From: Ditylenchus dipsaci | Taxonomy: Eukaryota; Nematoda; Chromadorea; Rhabditida; Anguinidae | NCBI GenBank assembly: GCA_004194705.1 | Contig: SADC01000471.1 | Span: forward strand, 1 to 64,000 | Direction: 5' to 3' | DNA: 64,000 bases | In this document: positions 22,570 through 32,718 of the stretch, in pieces | How the letters are laid out: every line of letters starts with the position of its first letter | Numbering within the stretch: the first letter of the stretch is position 1 | The notes under the pieces: model-generated | What the model was told of the DNA's origin: nothing | Database searches by the model: none | Seen by the model: the letters and a program-made list of their open reading frames with translations, nothing else | Translations under genes and position numbers: made by a program

Positions 22570-23010
22570 TTCAACTAAGGCAACACTTGCCTAGATATAG
22601 AAGTCATGGTAAAAACCCAACGCGTATAGATTTCTGAACGAACTTTCAAACTTTTTATTAGAAATCGTCATTTTCAAGATGAAGTTTTTGAAAGCCACCC
22701 CTAACATTGAAATTTCTTACTGAATCTAAATCCGTTTAGATCAGATCAAAATAATTATTATGAGCTGAGATATACACTAAAGTAGGTGAGTAGTGCAAGT
22801 TTTCTGACTGGTCACTCGAAATAGCAATATCTCAGCTCATAATAATTATTTTGATCTGATTTAACGGATTCAGATTCACGAAGAATTATGGTGTCAGGAG
22901 TGGCTTTTCCAAAACTTCCATCTGAAAATTAACGATTTCTAATAAAAAGTTTTGAAAAGTTTGTTCATTAATCTATACGAGTTGGGTATCGTCCGAAGTC
23001 ATGACTAACA
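22570..23010. repeat. 440-bp foldback element
   Basis: Inverted arms: GATCAGATCAAAATAATTAT at 22739 with ATAATAATTATTTTGATCTG at 22840. Outward, TTTTTATTAGAAATCGT pairs with ACGATTTCTAATAAAAA, and GAAGTCATGGT with CGAAGTCATGAC. The right arm contains GATTCACGAAGAATTATGGTGTCAGG, a distant version (split here) of the core motif of the TTAACAC foldbacks. Confidence 0.7.
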
Positions 23011-23564
23011 ACTGTAGAATTCAACTAGCACAGTCATTTCTCTTCTAGATTTGTTCGCGAAAAAAAATATTTTGCGAAAAAAAAAGTACGATTTGGTCAT
23101 TTTTCGTCAAAAGTAGCATTTTATCCAGTGCTTGATAAGTTTTGAGAGTCAAAAAAAAACATTTTTACTAAAAATCTCAAATTTTGAAGATCTGGGATCT
23201 CAATTAAAGTACAAATATTTAAATTAAGTACAGTTCCAGGTCCAGCACCTGCACTAAAGAGTGCAGTGCTAATTTGTTCTAGATAAAACGGAAAAAGAAC
23301 TCGCATTCGATGTACTCACCAACTTGTGCTGAAGAGCCATTAGCATTGGGTTGAGAGTGTTGACTGTGGGTGATGGACCAGAAGCTGTGCCGCTAACTTG
23401 GAACTGAAACCTTGAAATATATTGCAAATTCCGACTAAAGCAGCTGTGATTAAAATGGCGGATTTTTACTTTTATTTCTTCTTTGTTTTCAAACATTCTT
23501 CCTCTAATTCTACCCCACCACCGAACTCTTTTGTGGACCAAGGCACAAGCCCAAACTTCACACC

Positions 23565-24236
23565 TACCCCAAACGGAATTTTTTTAAAGTGTTTCCAACA
23601 CCTATATCGACCTAAAATTGCCTGAGAAGCTCACGAAGGGCACTTTTTTGAGTTCTGGTCAATAAAAAACTGAGTTTTGGGACCACCCAAAATCACCCAT
23701 TTTGACCATTTTTTTAAAGGCTTTAGGTCTGTATTTGGGTGGAAATGACTAAAAATGGGCCAATTTAATGTGAAAAAGATGGAATTTAAACATATTTTTG
23801 TTGACTGGGGCCTACCGCATAAATAAACTCTGCTATGCATACATTTTTATGCATCCAGAGTCACTTTCGAGTGATTTGCGTCTAAGGTATGTGGGTGTGC
23901 GCATCTCAAACCCCAAGCAACCAAGCCCCTGCTCCCCAAGGGGCGCAGGGGGCTTGGTTGGCTAGCGATGCGCGCACTCACTTACCTTACAATAATTCCG
24001 AGCAAGACTTCTGAAAAAAATGCATTAGAGGCTCTTTTTGCCCAGCTCCAGTGACAAAACATGCCAAACAGGCAAATGGTCGAAATTTAAAAATGTCCAA
24101 AACTCAATTTTTTATTAACCAGAACTCAACAATAATGTTTTTTTCGAGCTCTGAGGCAATTTTTAGTCGATATAGAGTGCTTGAAACACTTTAAAAAATT
24201 CCATTCAGGGGGAGGAGGTGTTGTTATACTCCGGTA
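23565..24236. mobile_element. Poly-C-ended foldback element (copy C)
   Basis: Long inverted arms: CACCTATATCGACCTAAAAT near 23598 pairs with TTTTTAGTCGATATAGAGTG near 24160, and AATTTTTTTAAAGTGTTTC with GAAACACTTTAAAAAATT. The right end reads TTATACTCCGGTAGGG, the complement of the left end at 16780. The centre is a GC-rich hairpin, CAAGCCCCTG/CAGGGGGCTTG. It is non-coding. Confidence 0.7.
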
Positions 24237-24259
24237 GGGTCACATATTTTTTTTTATAA

Positions 24260-24580
24260 AAACATGATATGGTTGATGAATGATAAGTTGCGTTTTATAA
24301 TGAGCGCGCTGAAATCATTTGCTTAAATTCTGTTTTTTCGGTTCGAGTTCTCCCTTTTTTCAATAAAAATGACATAATGAAACCATGTGTTTTTCTTTCT
24401 TTTTTTTAATGTTTTAAATAACTTAAAATACAGTTATGGATAAAGTGAAATGAGGGCATGATTGTTTTTTTCAAATATCTATAAATTAAGTAATTTATTT
24501 TAACGATGTATCATCATGAAGTATGTACAATCCAGAACATGATAATATATTACAATTTATTATTATTATTTTTCATAAAC
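24260..24580. repeat. Dispersed repeat A, copy 3
   Basis: Matches copies at 14285 and 20640, here extended 5' by GATGAATGATAAGTTGCGTT. It abuts the poly-C foldback end at 24236. Confidence 0.75.
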
Positions 24581-25414
24581 TCAGAGTAACTTATTCAGTT
24601 GCGAACTTTTGAGGACACTATGTTATAATACAGGGGAAGGCTGTAGATACATAAGAGAACTAGAATAATGAGGTACTAGGCGGAAATTTTGGATGTTTTA
24701 TTCAACCACAGTGGCTTAAGATAAGACTGGAGAGCAGAAGGGAACATTTTTGGGAGAACTGGAGCTTCTTCGGTTTTCTCATCATCTGAGTTTGAATAAG
24801 CAGTCAGCAGACACTTTCATGCACTCAACGTGCGTACCAATAGAAAGGGAGTAAAATTCTTTTGTTATGTATAAGAGCGCAGTGGCATTTTTCGTGGGGG
24901 AGAAGCGGGTGGGTAGTGGTCCATAAGGAAATTTGATCCGAGAGCGCGGCAAAGATAGAGCTGTGAGAGAGGAAGGCTAACCCTACTAATAAGTGGCTTA
25001 AAATTTTTGACAGCGTTTACAAGAAGAAAGTTGAAAGTTAGAGATGCGCGCACTTAGTTACATTAGACATGATTTCAGATGGATTCCGAAGTCGGGGAAA
25101 AAATCAATCAATTCTGTCTGCTTTATGTATTTACTATGGATCCTTATGACAGCAATGCAAGCACACAAAATAAAATAGCCTGCCATATGAATAGAGTGAT
25201 TGGACTGTTAGTACCTCGTTTGGTGCTTCAAACACAGCTATTTTAAGGCAAACCAGCGCTAGAGTTGTTAGCTTGGTTAGTGAAATAGTGGCGTACACGA
25301 ACACTTTATTTTAGGATTTGATGGCTGACTATTTTTTTATTAATATCTTAATAAGAAGCCTTTAGATTTTGGTTATATAATTCTAACTGGTTTATTTCTC
25401 TCTTTTTATTTGTA
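24581..25414. other. No gene identified; possible promoter at right
   Basis: Nothing codes clearly. GCGCGCACTTAGTTACATTAG at 25045 belongs to the poly-C foldback family. TATATAATTC at 25374 lies 40 bases before the ATG at 25415 and could be a TATA element. Confidence 0.35.
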
Positions 25415-25544
25415 ATGTCTAACTACGTATTTGGGTTTCTATTGTTATATATTTTTCTATTTCTTGAAAATTTGAGCAGTGAAGTACTAACTTTAAAACA
25501 ATTAATCGACACAGACGTCCAACAAGAATTTCAAGATGAGGAAA
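25415..25544 (+). CDS. First exon of a secreted protein
   Basis: ATG followed by a clear hydrophobic signal sequence (YVFGFLLLYIFLFL), then polar and acidic residues (EVLTLKQLIDTDVQQEFQDE). A consensus donor, GTAAGT, at 25545 splits the codon in phase 1. A TATA-like sequence lies about 40 bases upstream. The next exon was not found. The phospholipase A2 exons at 30623-31163 on the same strand lack a leader and start in the matching phase (needing one base from upstream), so this could be their leader exon across a 5-kb repeat-filled intron. That link is an inference. Confidence 0.45.
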
Positions 25545-25789
25545 GTAAGTTTTTGAAGGTAGATAACGCATACAATGTGAGTGATAATCTTAAAACAATT
25601 GGTTGACTAAATTTATCAACTAAAATGATGGATGGTAAAATGAAAAACGTACCGCTTTTTAAATTGCATTTTGAATATAAAAAATTTGCCACACCAGTTT
25701 TATCCACTGTTTTTCAAAATTCGGCAATGGCAACGGCTCACAACACTGGCCACAAAAATTTCGGCACCAGTGCTGTGAATGGCACCGGT

Positions 25790-25880
25790 GCCGAATTTCA
25801 GAGGTCGGTGCCCGGTGCGGTGCCCGGTGCGAATTTCGGAGGTTGGTGCCCGGTGCGCGGTGCCGAAATTCCAAAATTCA
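25790..25880. repeat. GGTGCCCGGTGCG short tandem repeat
   Basis: Imperfect direct units GTGCCCGGTGCG / CGGTGCCGAATTTC, GC-rich against an AT-rich background. It is non-coding and read open by chance in several frames. Confidence 0.6.
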
Positions 25881-26001
25881 CAGCACTGTTTGGCACTAGA
25901 TCACGGCACTGACCTTACAAATTTTTGCCATGCCTTTAGCTCAAAATTTTGGCACCAGCTCATAAAGGGAAAAAATAGCGCTAAAACTTTTTTATTTCAT
26001 A

Positions 26002-27331
26002 CAGTCGACGCTCGATTTAACATACGGCATGGGGACCGAGCAAAACCGTATGTTAAATTGAGCGTATGTTAAATCGGGTGGCACTGTTACTTGAATTCAC
26101 CTGCCATATGTTAAATAGAGGTTTTTCTAAATAGAGGTATACAGTGTGTTTACCTTCATCGGAGACTTTCATTCAGATAATGACAAACGAAAAGGTTAAC
26201 ATAAAAATCATTCTCGAGGAGCATAATAATCTAAAATTGATTTCTGTTCCGTTTTCTCTTACCGTTTTTTGGTTGATCAGACCAGTTGATCAGACAGTTT
26301 GAGTATGGCAGGATCATAGACTGTATCGGAATTGCTTTGCTTTTTCAAAGGAATTGCTTTGCTCGCTTCTCGGGCACTGACTGGAGACTCTTCTTCATCT
26401 TCGATTTTAACACTTCACAGTCGCTTTCCACTTCAGCTGTCACCACATCCTTGTTTGAGACATCCTTGGCGATTTCTGCCAGCATGAGCACTCTACCAGT
26501 TTCAACTTGTTCGTCCACAGCCAGATAATCTGTTATATAGCATTCCACCTCCCTTGGCATTTTTACCACAATTACACGATTAAGCACCTAGCAGTAATTG
26601 GTGTTCATTTTTTTTGCTGCATTGTTCAAGTAATATGTATAGATAGTGTACGGCTTCTTGAAAGTTTTAAGTTAAAACGCCTTAAATTGTTTCCTTTAGC
26701 TTTTTACATAGCAAATAAGACTATTTTCTCGAAGTCACGGTTAAAGGTGGTGGAAGGCCACAGCCAGATAATCTGTATATAGCCTCCCACCTCATTGTTA
26801 GCTTGAAGTTCGGCCCAGAGTCGGTTCATTTCGGCAAGGATGTTTTCTTCTTTCACATCATCATCATCATCAGCTAGCTTAAAAAATTCAACAAACTCTT
26901 GCACAGTCCCTTTTAAAAATCAAAGTGCTTGCCCACTTCTGCCATGCTTTTGCCTTTCTCTGAAGCTTGAATGATCTCTTCTTTTTCTTCCAGAGTGCGC
27001 AGCGCTTTTGGCTTGGAGTTTTCATGGTTAGTCTGAGAAGAAGAAAAATTAGTTAGTAAAAGTATCAAATAAACCAAAAATTGATAATTATAAAATTGAA
27101 CAGAAAATTCGCACTGAAACCACGGGAGTTTGAAAATTGCTATAAGTTTTTCAAAATTTTTGTTAACCGTACGTTAAATCGGGTTGAAATAAATTTGTCG
27201 GGACTGAGCCTGACCGTATGTTAAATCGAGCGTATGTTGTATCGAGTGTCACTTGGCTTTATTTCAATCAGACCAACCAAATGTTTTAACCGTTTGTTAA
27301 ATCGGGTGAATGTTAAATAGAGCGTCGACTG
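26002..27331. mobile_element. 1.33-kb Tigger/pogo-type transposon
   Basis: Left end CAGTCGACGCTCGATTTAAC and right end complement (TTAAATAGAGCGTCGACTG), both flanked by TA. Each end has extra GTATGTTAAATCGAGCG units (26035-26130 and 27165-27320). It encloses remains of a CENP-B-type transposase on the minus strand. The short length, about half of an autonomous element, and interrupted frames show internal deletion. Confidence 0.85.
26345..27040 (-). pseudogene. Decayed Tigger-like transposase
   Basis: The 5' part (about 27030-26925) reads KPKALRTLEEKEEIIQASEK then GKSMAEVGKHFDF, the CENP-B/psq helix-turn-helix that opens pogo/Tigger transposases and binds the TIRs. It stops after HFDF. Further 3', 26904-26704 gives an acidic segment with AEMNRLWAELQANNEVGGYI. 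Then 26587-26345 gives ITDYLAVDEQVETGRVLMLA and EIAKDV, typical of the acidic C-terminal tail. The DDE catalytic core between them is absent. So only the two ends of the protein remain, in broken frames. It cannot code for a functional transposase. Confidence 0.75.
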
Positions 27332-27957
27332 TATTCGATCTTTTTTTAAATTGACCAACACATGACTTTTTGCCTTGGTGGACCAAGGCAAATCGAGTTT
27401 CTCGTCAATTTTGGTCAAATTTTTTTTTCCAAAAATTGATTTTTTATGTGGAAAAGTGTTAGAAAACAAACATCGTTGTAAGCACATAAAATTACTTAGA
27501 AGTCGTTTAAACACGATTTACAAAAACTTACAAAATTCGAAAAGCCACACCCCCCCCTTCCCCCAGTGAACAAGCTCCATATGTGGAAAGCTGGAAAGTT
27601 TAGAGGTTCGTGGCTGGCGTACAAAGTTATAATGAAAATACTGCTGTACAAATCAGAAGTTTCAATCGAAAATTTTGAATTCATAAGCTGTTTTTTATTT
27701 TTTATGATTTTTTCGAGCTTGGGCTTAGGCAAGAGTTGGCGAGCGTATGTTGAAACAGACTAAAACGTCGATTTTCACATATAAAGTTTAAAATAGAGAA
27801 ATATTAAAGCGGTCTGAACCTAAGCCAAGAGAGTTTACCAAGGCATATTTTTTCGCGAGTCTTCCAAACACAAAAGAGCCGAAAAATTAGCTGTTTTAAT
27901 TAAGGCTTAAAAGAATGGCAAGCTAAAGGACAAAATAAAAAATTTAAAACTTTGAAA
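27332..27957. other. No gene; short inverted repeats
   Basis: Contains the TIR-like motif GCCTTGGTGGACCAAGGC near 27382 (a perfect local palindrome) and a C-rich tract at 27550. No gene is supported. Confidence 0.35.
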
Positions 27958-28338
27958 ATGGCAGAGATAGAGTTGGCTATGAGCAAAGTATCTGGAACTA
28001 TAGCTGAAAACAAAACTTATTGGTTCGATTTGAGCAAAGAAACGAAATGTGAAAAACGTAAAAAGCTGGGTGAGCTTTTACAACTGCCTTACGCGCTAGA
28101 ATTATCCGCCCATAAATGCCAATTCAAACCATTGACCGGTTTTCAAGCTTTAGAACAAATTGTAAAATTGCAAGAAATACTTGTATTTTGGCTGCTTGTG
28201 ATGTTAAAAGCCGCGAAAAACTGGCAATCAAGAAGCTATAAAAAATTTAAGTTAGAATTGCAAAAGTACAATGTCTTACTTGGTAGTAAAAGCAGTATTC
28301 ACCGGAGAAAAGAGAAAAAGAGGAAAAACACATCATAA
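27958..28338 (+). CDS. Unrecognised 126-128 residue ORF
   Basis: Open from ATG (a second ATG lies two codons upstream) to TAA. The protein is Lys- and Leu-rich: AEIELAMSKVSGTIAENKTY, LSKETKCEKRKKLGELLQLP, then LTGFQALEQIVKLQEIL and a basic tail RRKEKKRKNTS. Composition is unlike the surrounding AT-rich chance ORFs, and AATAAA follows at about 28390. I do not recognise a family. It has no signal peptide. It could be a single-exon gene, a 3' exon or a retro-derived pseudogene. Confidence 0.4.
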   Translation: MAEIELAMSKVSGTIAENKTYWFDLSKETKCEKRKKLGELLQLPYALELSAHKCQFKPLTGFQALEQIVKLQEILVFWLLVMLKAAKNWQSRSYKKFKLELQKYNVLLGSKSSIHRRKEKKRKNTS

Positions 28339-28399
28339 TCTTAAGTGCTATTGATTCTAAAGAAAAAAATTCAACCTGTTAATGTGGAAAATAAAAAGT

Positions 28400-30600
28400 T
28401 TGAGTGGTCGTGTGGAAGCAGTGAGTTCTCGACCAAACTTGCACTTACTTCAATGAAGCTTGGGTGTATGTTCAAGAGAGGTTAATACTTATACAACATA
28501 ATTTTGCAGATAAATTTAAATTTGCCTTTTTTAATTAGTAAAAACAAATGGCTCTTTTTATTACACAAAACTATTTGTCGTACAAAAATAATTTTGCAGA
28601 TATAAATCGAGACGGGATCACTAAAGTCTTGGTATAAAATGATTAGCAATGAGAAAATTAGCCAGTTGTTGTTATTTTGTTTCTGGGCGCATGAAAATAC
28701 TTGAGCAGGCTCAACTCCCTTATTCGGTGCCCTCCTAAAAGCACACAAAAACATTTTTCTACGTTTTAGCACTTTTACCTGCATAAAAAAAGTTTTTAGG
28801 GCGCGGCCGACCGTTTAAGAAAAAAATTTTTTTGACTAAAAGTTGACTTTTTGACTCCGGAGACCAAGGTGAAGGGTACTGGAGGGTGGTTTGATTTCCT
28901 AAAAAAGCTGGATTTTGAACATAGTTTCGACAGGTGCCGACGACAGTATAAACGTCAAAGGCTAATAAACGACAGAGGCTACCAGGGATAGAGGCTACTC
29001 CAAACCTGCAGTAGCATTTTCGACGTTCTGCCTATAATCTATTTCAACCACTTAGCCTTTTTTTAAAGCCACTTTATAGTTCGTAAGACATTTTTCAGTC
29101 CGGCTAACATGCGCCGGCCTACTCTAATCCTGAAGCCTTAGGCTAAGTTGAATAAAAAAGGCCTAAGTGGCTAAAACAGAACGTAGCACAGAACGCACAA
29201 AATGTCACAAAAGGGACCAAACACACCTACGCCGTGAAAACTATCTTCAAAAACTTGCGAAGAGAGGCAACAGTGGCAACAGGGGAGAGCAAATCAAAAA
29301 ACAGTAACATATTGAAAATTTCCCTTTCGATTCTAAAAATATAGGATTTTTCATATAAAAGGAAATTCAGAGACCAAATGCGGGTGACCAAATGCGGTGA
29401 CTAAATACGTCGATAGTATGAATATATGAGTTTTATTATTGAATCTTAAAGCTCTTTTGGTTAATAAATGCAGAAATAGACAAAGTAGCCCAAAATTCAA
29501 GTTCATAATTTTTAGGAAAAGTTGGCACCGAGAAAAGAAATTTCGAATAATGGTTTATTTCGGACTCTGTGTTCTTTGTGTCTCAGATATGATTTTCTAT
29601 AATTTTTGTAAAACACTTTTGACCGAAAAGTTTCTCATACTTAAAACTTTCGAGGAACAGAAAAAAACGGTTAACTAAACTGATAAATAATATCAAAAAT
29701 CTAGATAAAATTATGTATGGGTCGAAAAGACCCATGCCGTCAAATTAAGGTCTAAAAATTTGTCTACAAATCGACTGAAAAAGTGATTACTGATAAGTGT
29801 ATGATTCGCAAAATATGTCTTTCGAGACATCGGATTGGCAAAACATTAGCTCGAAAAATGTACAATTCGCAAAAATGTAACTTGAAAACGAAAAACTCGC
29901 AAAAAATTTTGTTAAAAAATTTTACATTTTCGTAAGATAGTGCAATAAATTTTACTTTATCAGAAAATAGAATCGCAGGCCTACCTGATGGTGTAGAAAC
30001 CTTTGAAAAAAGATCGATCTTATAAGACAAACAGCTTTTCTGCGAGTTCTTCGTTTCTCAAATAATGTTTTTGCGACCTAAAATCACCTCAGGAGTTCAA
30101 AAAAAATTATTTTTAAGTTCTAGTCAATAAAAAATTCAGTTTTGGACCACCCATAAGTACCCATTCTGACCATTTTTAAAGGAATTTAGGTCTGTATTGG
30201 GGTTGGGATGCACCAAAAAGTGGCCAATTTTAAACTAAAAGGAAGATGTTGAACATAATCTTGAGTACTGGGTCCTACCAAAAAACTCCGACAATTCTGA
30301 GCAAGACTTTTCATCGAAAGTGTATTTAAAGCGTCTTTTGCCAAGTCCTATGTTGAAAAACAAGTTGAAACAGGCAAAGTCAAAATTTTAAAATGCACAA
30401 AACTCAATTCTTTTATCGACCACAACTTAATAATAATGTCTTTATTGAACTCTTGCGGCGTTTTGAGTCGATATAGGGTGTTTAAAAATACTTTTTGAAA
30501 AACACACGCTGTGCTGTCCTTAATCAAGCCAGTGCCTTAAAAAGTTTCAATATAAACAACAGGGGGAACCCATTGTGAAATAGAAGACAACATTTTACGT
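28400..30600. other. No supported gene; poly-C foldback copy at right
   Basis: Mostly AT-rich. 28870-29180 has diffuse CTAAGCC/AGGCTA repeats. 29700-30060 has TCGCAAAAATG/CGAAAAA units. 30080-30500 carries arms of the poly-C foldback family (GACCTAAAATCACCTCAGG and its inverted partner GTCGATATAGGGTG). No exon could be supported. Confidence 0.4.
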
Positions 30601-30622
30601 AATCTCAAATTATTTTTTATAG

Positions 30623-31163
30623 ACAGTTTTAATGAATGTTGCAAAGAGCATGATGCATGCTATGATAATCAAGTGGGCAGAAACCACTGTGATTCTGTTT
30701 TTTGTAATTGTTTAAAAGTAGGTTCATTTTTTCACATAACATTAACAATTTCCGGCGCTAGTAGCGAATACCCCCCCCCCCCTAAGCATCCGACCTTTAA
30801 AAATTGCTGTAACTACCCTTGCAAACAACAAGTTTAGGCTTAGCCCTTAGGCTTGGGTAGGCAAGCGTACGGAAGTTGTGACTAATGAAGAGTTTGCGCA
30901 CATTTTCCGGGGTCTGGGACATAAATTTGGGTACTTTTTACTAAAGTAAAAAAGGTGAAAATCGTTGGGGGGGGGGGTTATTCGCTACTAGCGTCCAATT
31001 TCCTTTTTAGAAAGCAGCAGAGGATATATTATTGTGCCGTAAAGTCCACGCATTCACATTTTGCACTTTGGTCAAAGCTGTAGGCATTTGGGCGTACAAA
31101 GGAGCAGCACCGTCAACAAAGAAGAATAATAAAGCTATAGATTTTTATAAAATTGAACAATAG
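30623..31163 (+). CDS. Secretory phospholipase A2, C-terminal two exons
   Basis: Exons 30623-30717 and 31011-31163, joined in phase 0 (GTAGGT..CTTTTTAG). Exon 1 encodes DSFNECCKEHDACYDNQVG then CDSVFCNCLK. This contains the PLA2 active-site signature CCxxHDxCY, with His as the catalytic base, and the second conserved region in which the Asp of CDxxFCxC supports that His. Exon 2 continues AAEDILLCRKVHAFTFCTLV and a basic tail ending in TAG. Family enzymes are secreted and hydrolyse the sn-2 ester of phospholipids with Ca2+. The calcium loop (Y-G-x-G) and the signal peptide must lie in an upstream exon not identified here; the exon at 25415 is a candidate. Spacing of the cysteines resembles nematode-type PLA2. 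A MITE occupies most of the intron. Confidence 0.8.
30754..30995. mobile_element. Poly-C/poly-G MITE with 8-bp duplication
   Basis: Ends GGCGCTAGTAGCGAATAC and complement GTTATTCGCTACTAGCGTC. A 14-base C run sits inside the left end and a 10-base G run inside the right. The flanking 8-mers CAATTTCC at 30746-30753 and 30996-31003 are identical. An 8-bp duplication suggests a hAT-type origin. It lies within the PLA2 intron. Confidence 0.85.
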
Positions 31164-31287
31164 CTCACTAGTTTATACATTTTTAATTGCACAAAATGAT
31201 AATATAAACTGTTTTGAAATTTTAAAAATGTAAAATGCCTAGTTTTGATACCAAAAAAACAGGTGAAAAGCTTACAAGGGAACATAT

Positions 31288-31700
31288 GTTGTTGACGACG
31301 CGATTTGGAAAAACCCTTTAATCTACTCGAAAGAGAATCGAAAACGCTTATTTGGCATAAAGATCCTTTTCTGCGTCAAAGACAATTTTGAGATAGAAAA
31401 AAGACTTTGAAAAGTTGAGTAAAATTGTTGATCATACATATCTGATAATACTTCTAACAAATATGTTATTCGGTAGTCTGGTGGTCAGAGGCGCGGTGAT
31501 GGCAAGGGCGCTTGAGTTCGAACCCGCATGGACGTTTTTTTTATTTATTTTTGGACGCTACTATGATATGAGCTCCTTTCAAACACATTTTTCCACCCCA
31601 AAATCGACTTTGAAGCAGAAAAAGATCTTTATGTCAAATAATCATTTTCGATTCTCTATCGAATGGTATATAGGGTTTTTCCAAATTTCATCGTCACTAC
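31288..31700. mobile_element. TIR element with tRNA-like core, CATAT flanks
   Basis: Left GTTGTTGACGACG then GATTTGGAAAAACCC. The right is the inverted partner, GGGTTTTTCCAAATTTC ending GTCACTAC. TIRs continue for over 100 bases (GAGAATCGAAAA, CATAAAGATC.TTTTCTGC, AAATCGACTTTG). CATAT lies on both sides (31283-31287 and 31701-31705). The core 31471-31535 is tRNA-like. Confidence 0.75.
31471..31535 (+). ncRNA. tRNA-like segment with T-run
   Basis: GTCTGGTGGTCAGAGGCG (D arm, A-box-like), then GAGTTCGAACCCGC (B box and T arm), then GACG and eight Ts, a typical Pol III stop. The B box matches GGTTCGANYCC at all but one base. It is the core of the 31288-31700 element. Confidence 0.5.
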
Positions 31701-31705
31701 CATAT

Positions 31706-32394
31706 TTTCTCTTGTTAGTTCAATGAATAAGTGAATGGTCTAGTAAATGGCTGAGTGCCATCAATGGATCAAATCTCATCAATATCTCTTCCGTGACTGT
31801 CGTAAAATATTTGAAAGACTGCCGCAAAGCCGATTGAACTACTCCCACGGGAAAGGAACTATCACCCCGTATACCAAACTTATATACCAAAAGATAGCCC
31901 AACCGAGCTCGTTACTTAATCCGAATTTCCTAAAAAGGAGTTCTAAGCGAGATACTCCACTTTGTAAATTAGGAATTTTTCAGTTAAAACATCATAAAAA
32001 ATCTCACTTTCAATCGATGTGTAGGTATGGAGCAAATGCCCGTATCTTCCAAACAGTATTTTTCTGTACTTTAAGCCAACATTTTTCATTTTTCACCTAT
32101 TTCACACTTTTTTCACCGACAATACCAAGGGTATTTGGACGCTTTGCGACCAAAGACCAGCACACTTCATATTGCAGTTTATGGGGTGAGGAAAATCAAA
32201 GAAGTGAAAAAGATTAGGATTAGAAATATACTTTTTGGAGGGGCGGCAGATATTATAATCATGATAGTTGATTATTCACGGAAAACTACCATTTAGTTAA
32301 AAAATATATGAATTCATGGAAAATAAAAAAACAAAAAAAAAATGCCTCCTGTGGAGATAGAACCTGCGACCATAGTGGTCCAGCCGTCCGGGCC
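31706..32394. other. No gene supported
   Basis: A 156-codon plus-strand ORF (31747-32217) lacks family features and probably is chance. GGAGATAGAACCTGCGACC at 32352 read on the minus strand resembles a tRNA B box and may be another tRNA-derived piece. Confidence 0.35.
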
Positions 32395-32715
32395 CGTCCC
32401 CGTCCCGTCCGGACGGGGACGCAATTGGCCAAACAAATCTGGACGGTCTACTTTCTAGAACATGAACCACCATGTTTTATTGCAAAAAACACAGCGACCG
32501 TCCATGCCCGTCCACTTTTTGTCGACCGGCCGCCACCGTCCTAAAAAGATGTTTTCTGGAAAATGACAATTTTTAGGACGGTGGCGGCCGGTCAATTGAA
32601 AAAGGTGGACGGGCATGGACGGTCGCCTTGTTTTTGGCACTAAAACATGGTAGTTCATGTTCTAGAAAGAAGACCGTCCATATTTGTTAGGCCAATTGCT
32701 AGACCGTCCCGAGGG
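32395..32715. repeat. GACGG-rich imperfect hairpin
   Basis: Inverted arms of about 150 bases around 32557. Pairs are CGGCCGCCACCGTCCTAAAA with TTTTAGGACGGTGGCGGCCG, GACCGTCCATGCCCGTCCAC with GTGGACGGGCATGGACGGTC, and TTCTAGAACATGAAC with GTTCATGTTCTAGAA. Edges carry CCCGTCC/GGACGGG runs. Very GC-rich against this background; a foldback transposon. Confidence 0.8.
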
Positions 32716-32718
32716 ACG

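Noticed and set aside
29439..29678. 79-codon plus-strand ORF with a hydrophobic stretch
   Set aside because: Short, AT-rich, no motif, no signal peptide at its start and no splice or poly(A) context.
31747..32217. 156-codon plus-strand ORF
   Set aside because: The longest clean ORF outside transposons, but its composition is random-like (Phe/Ser/His runs), it has no splice context and no family motifs.
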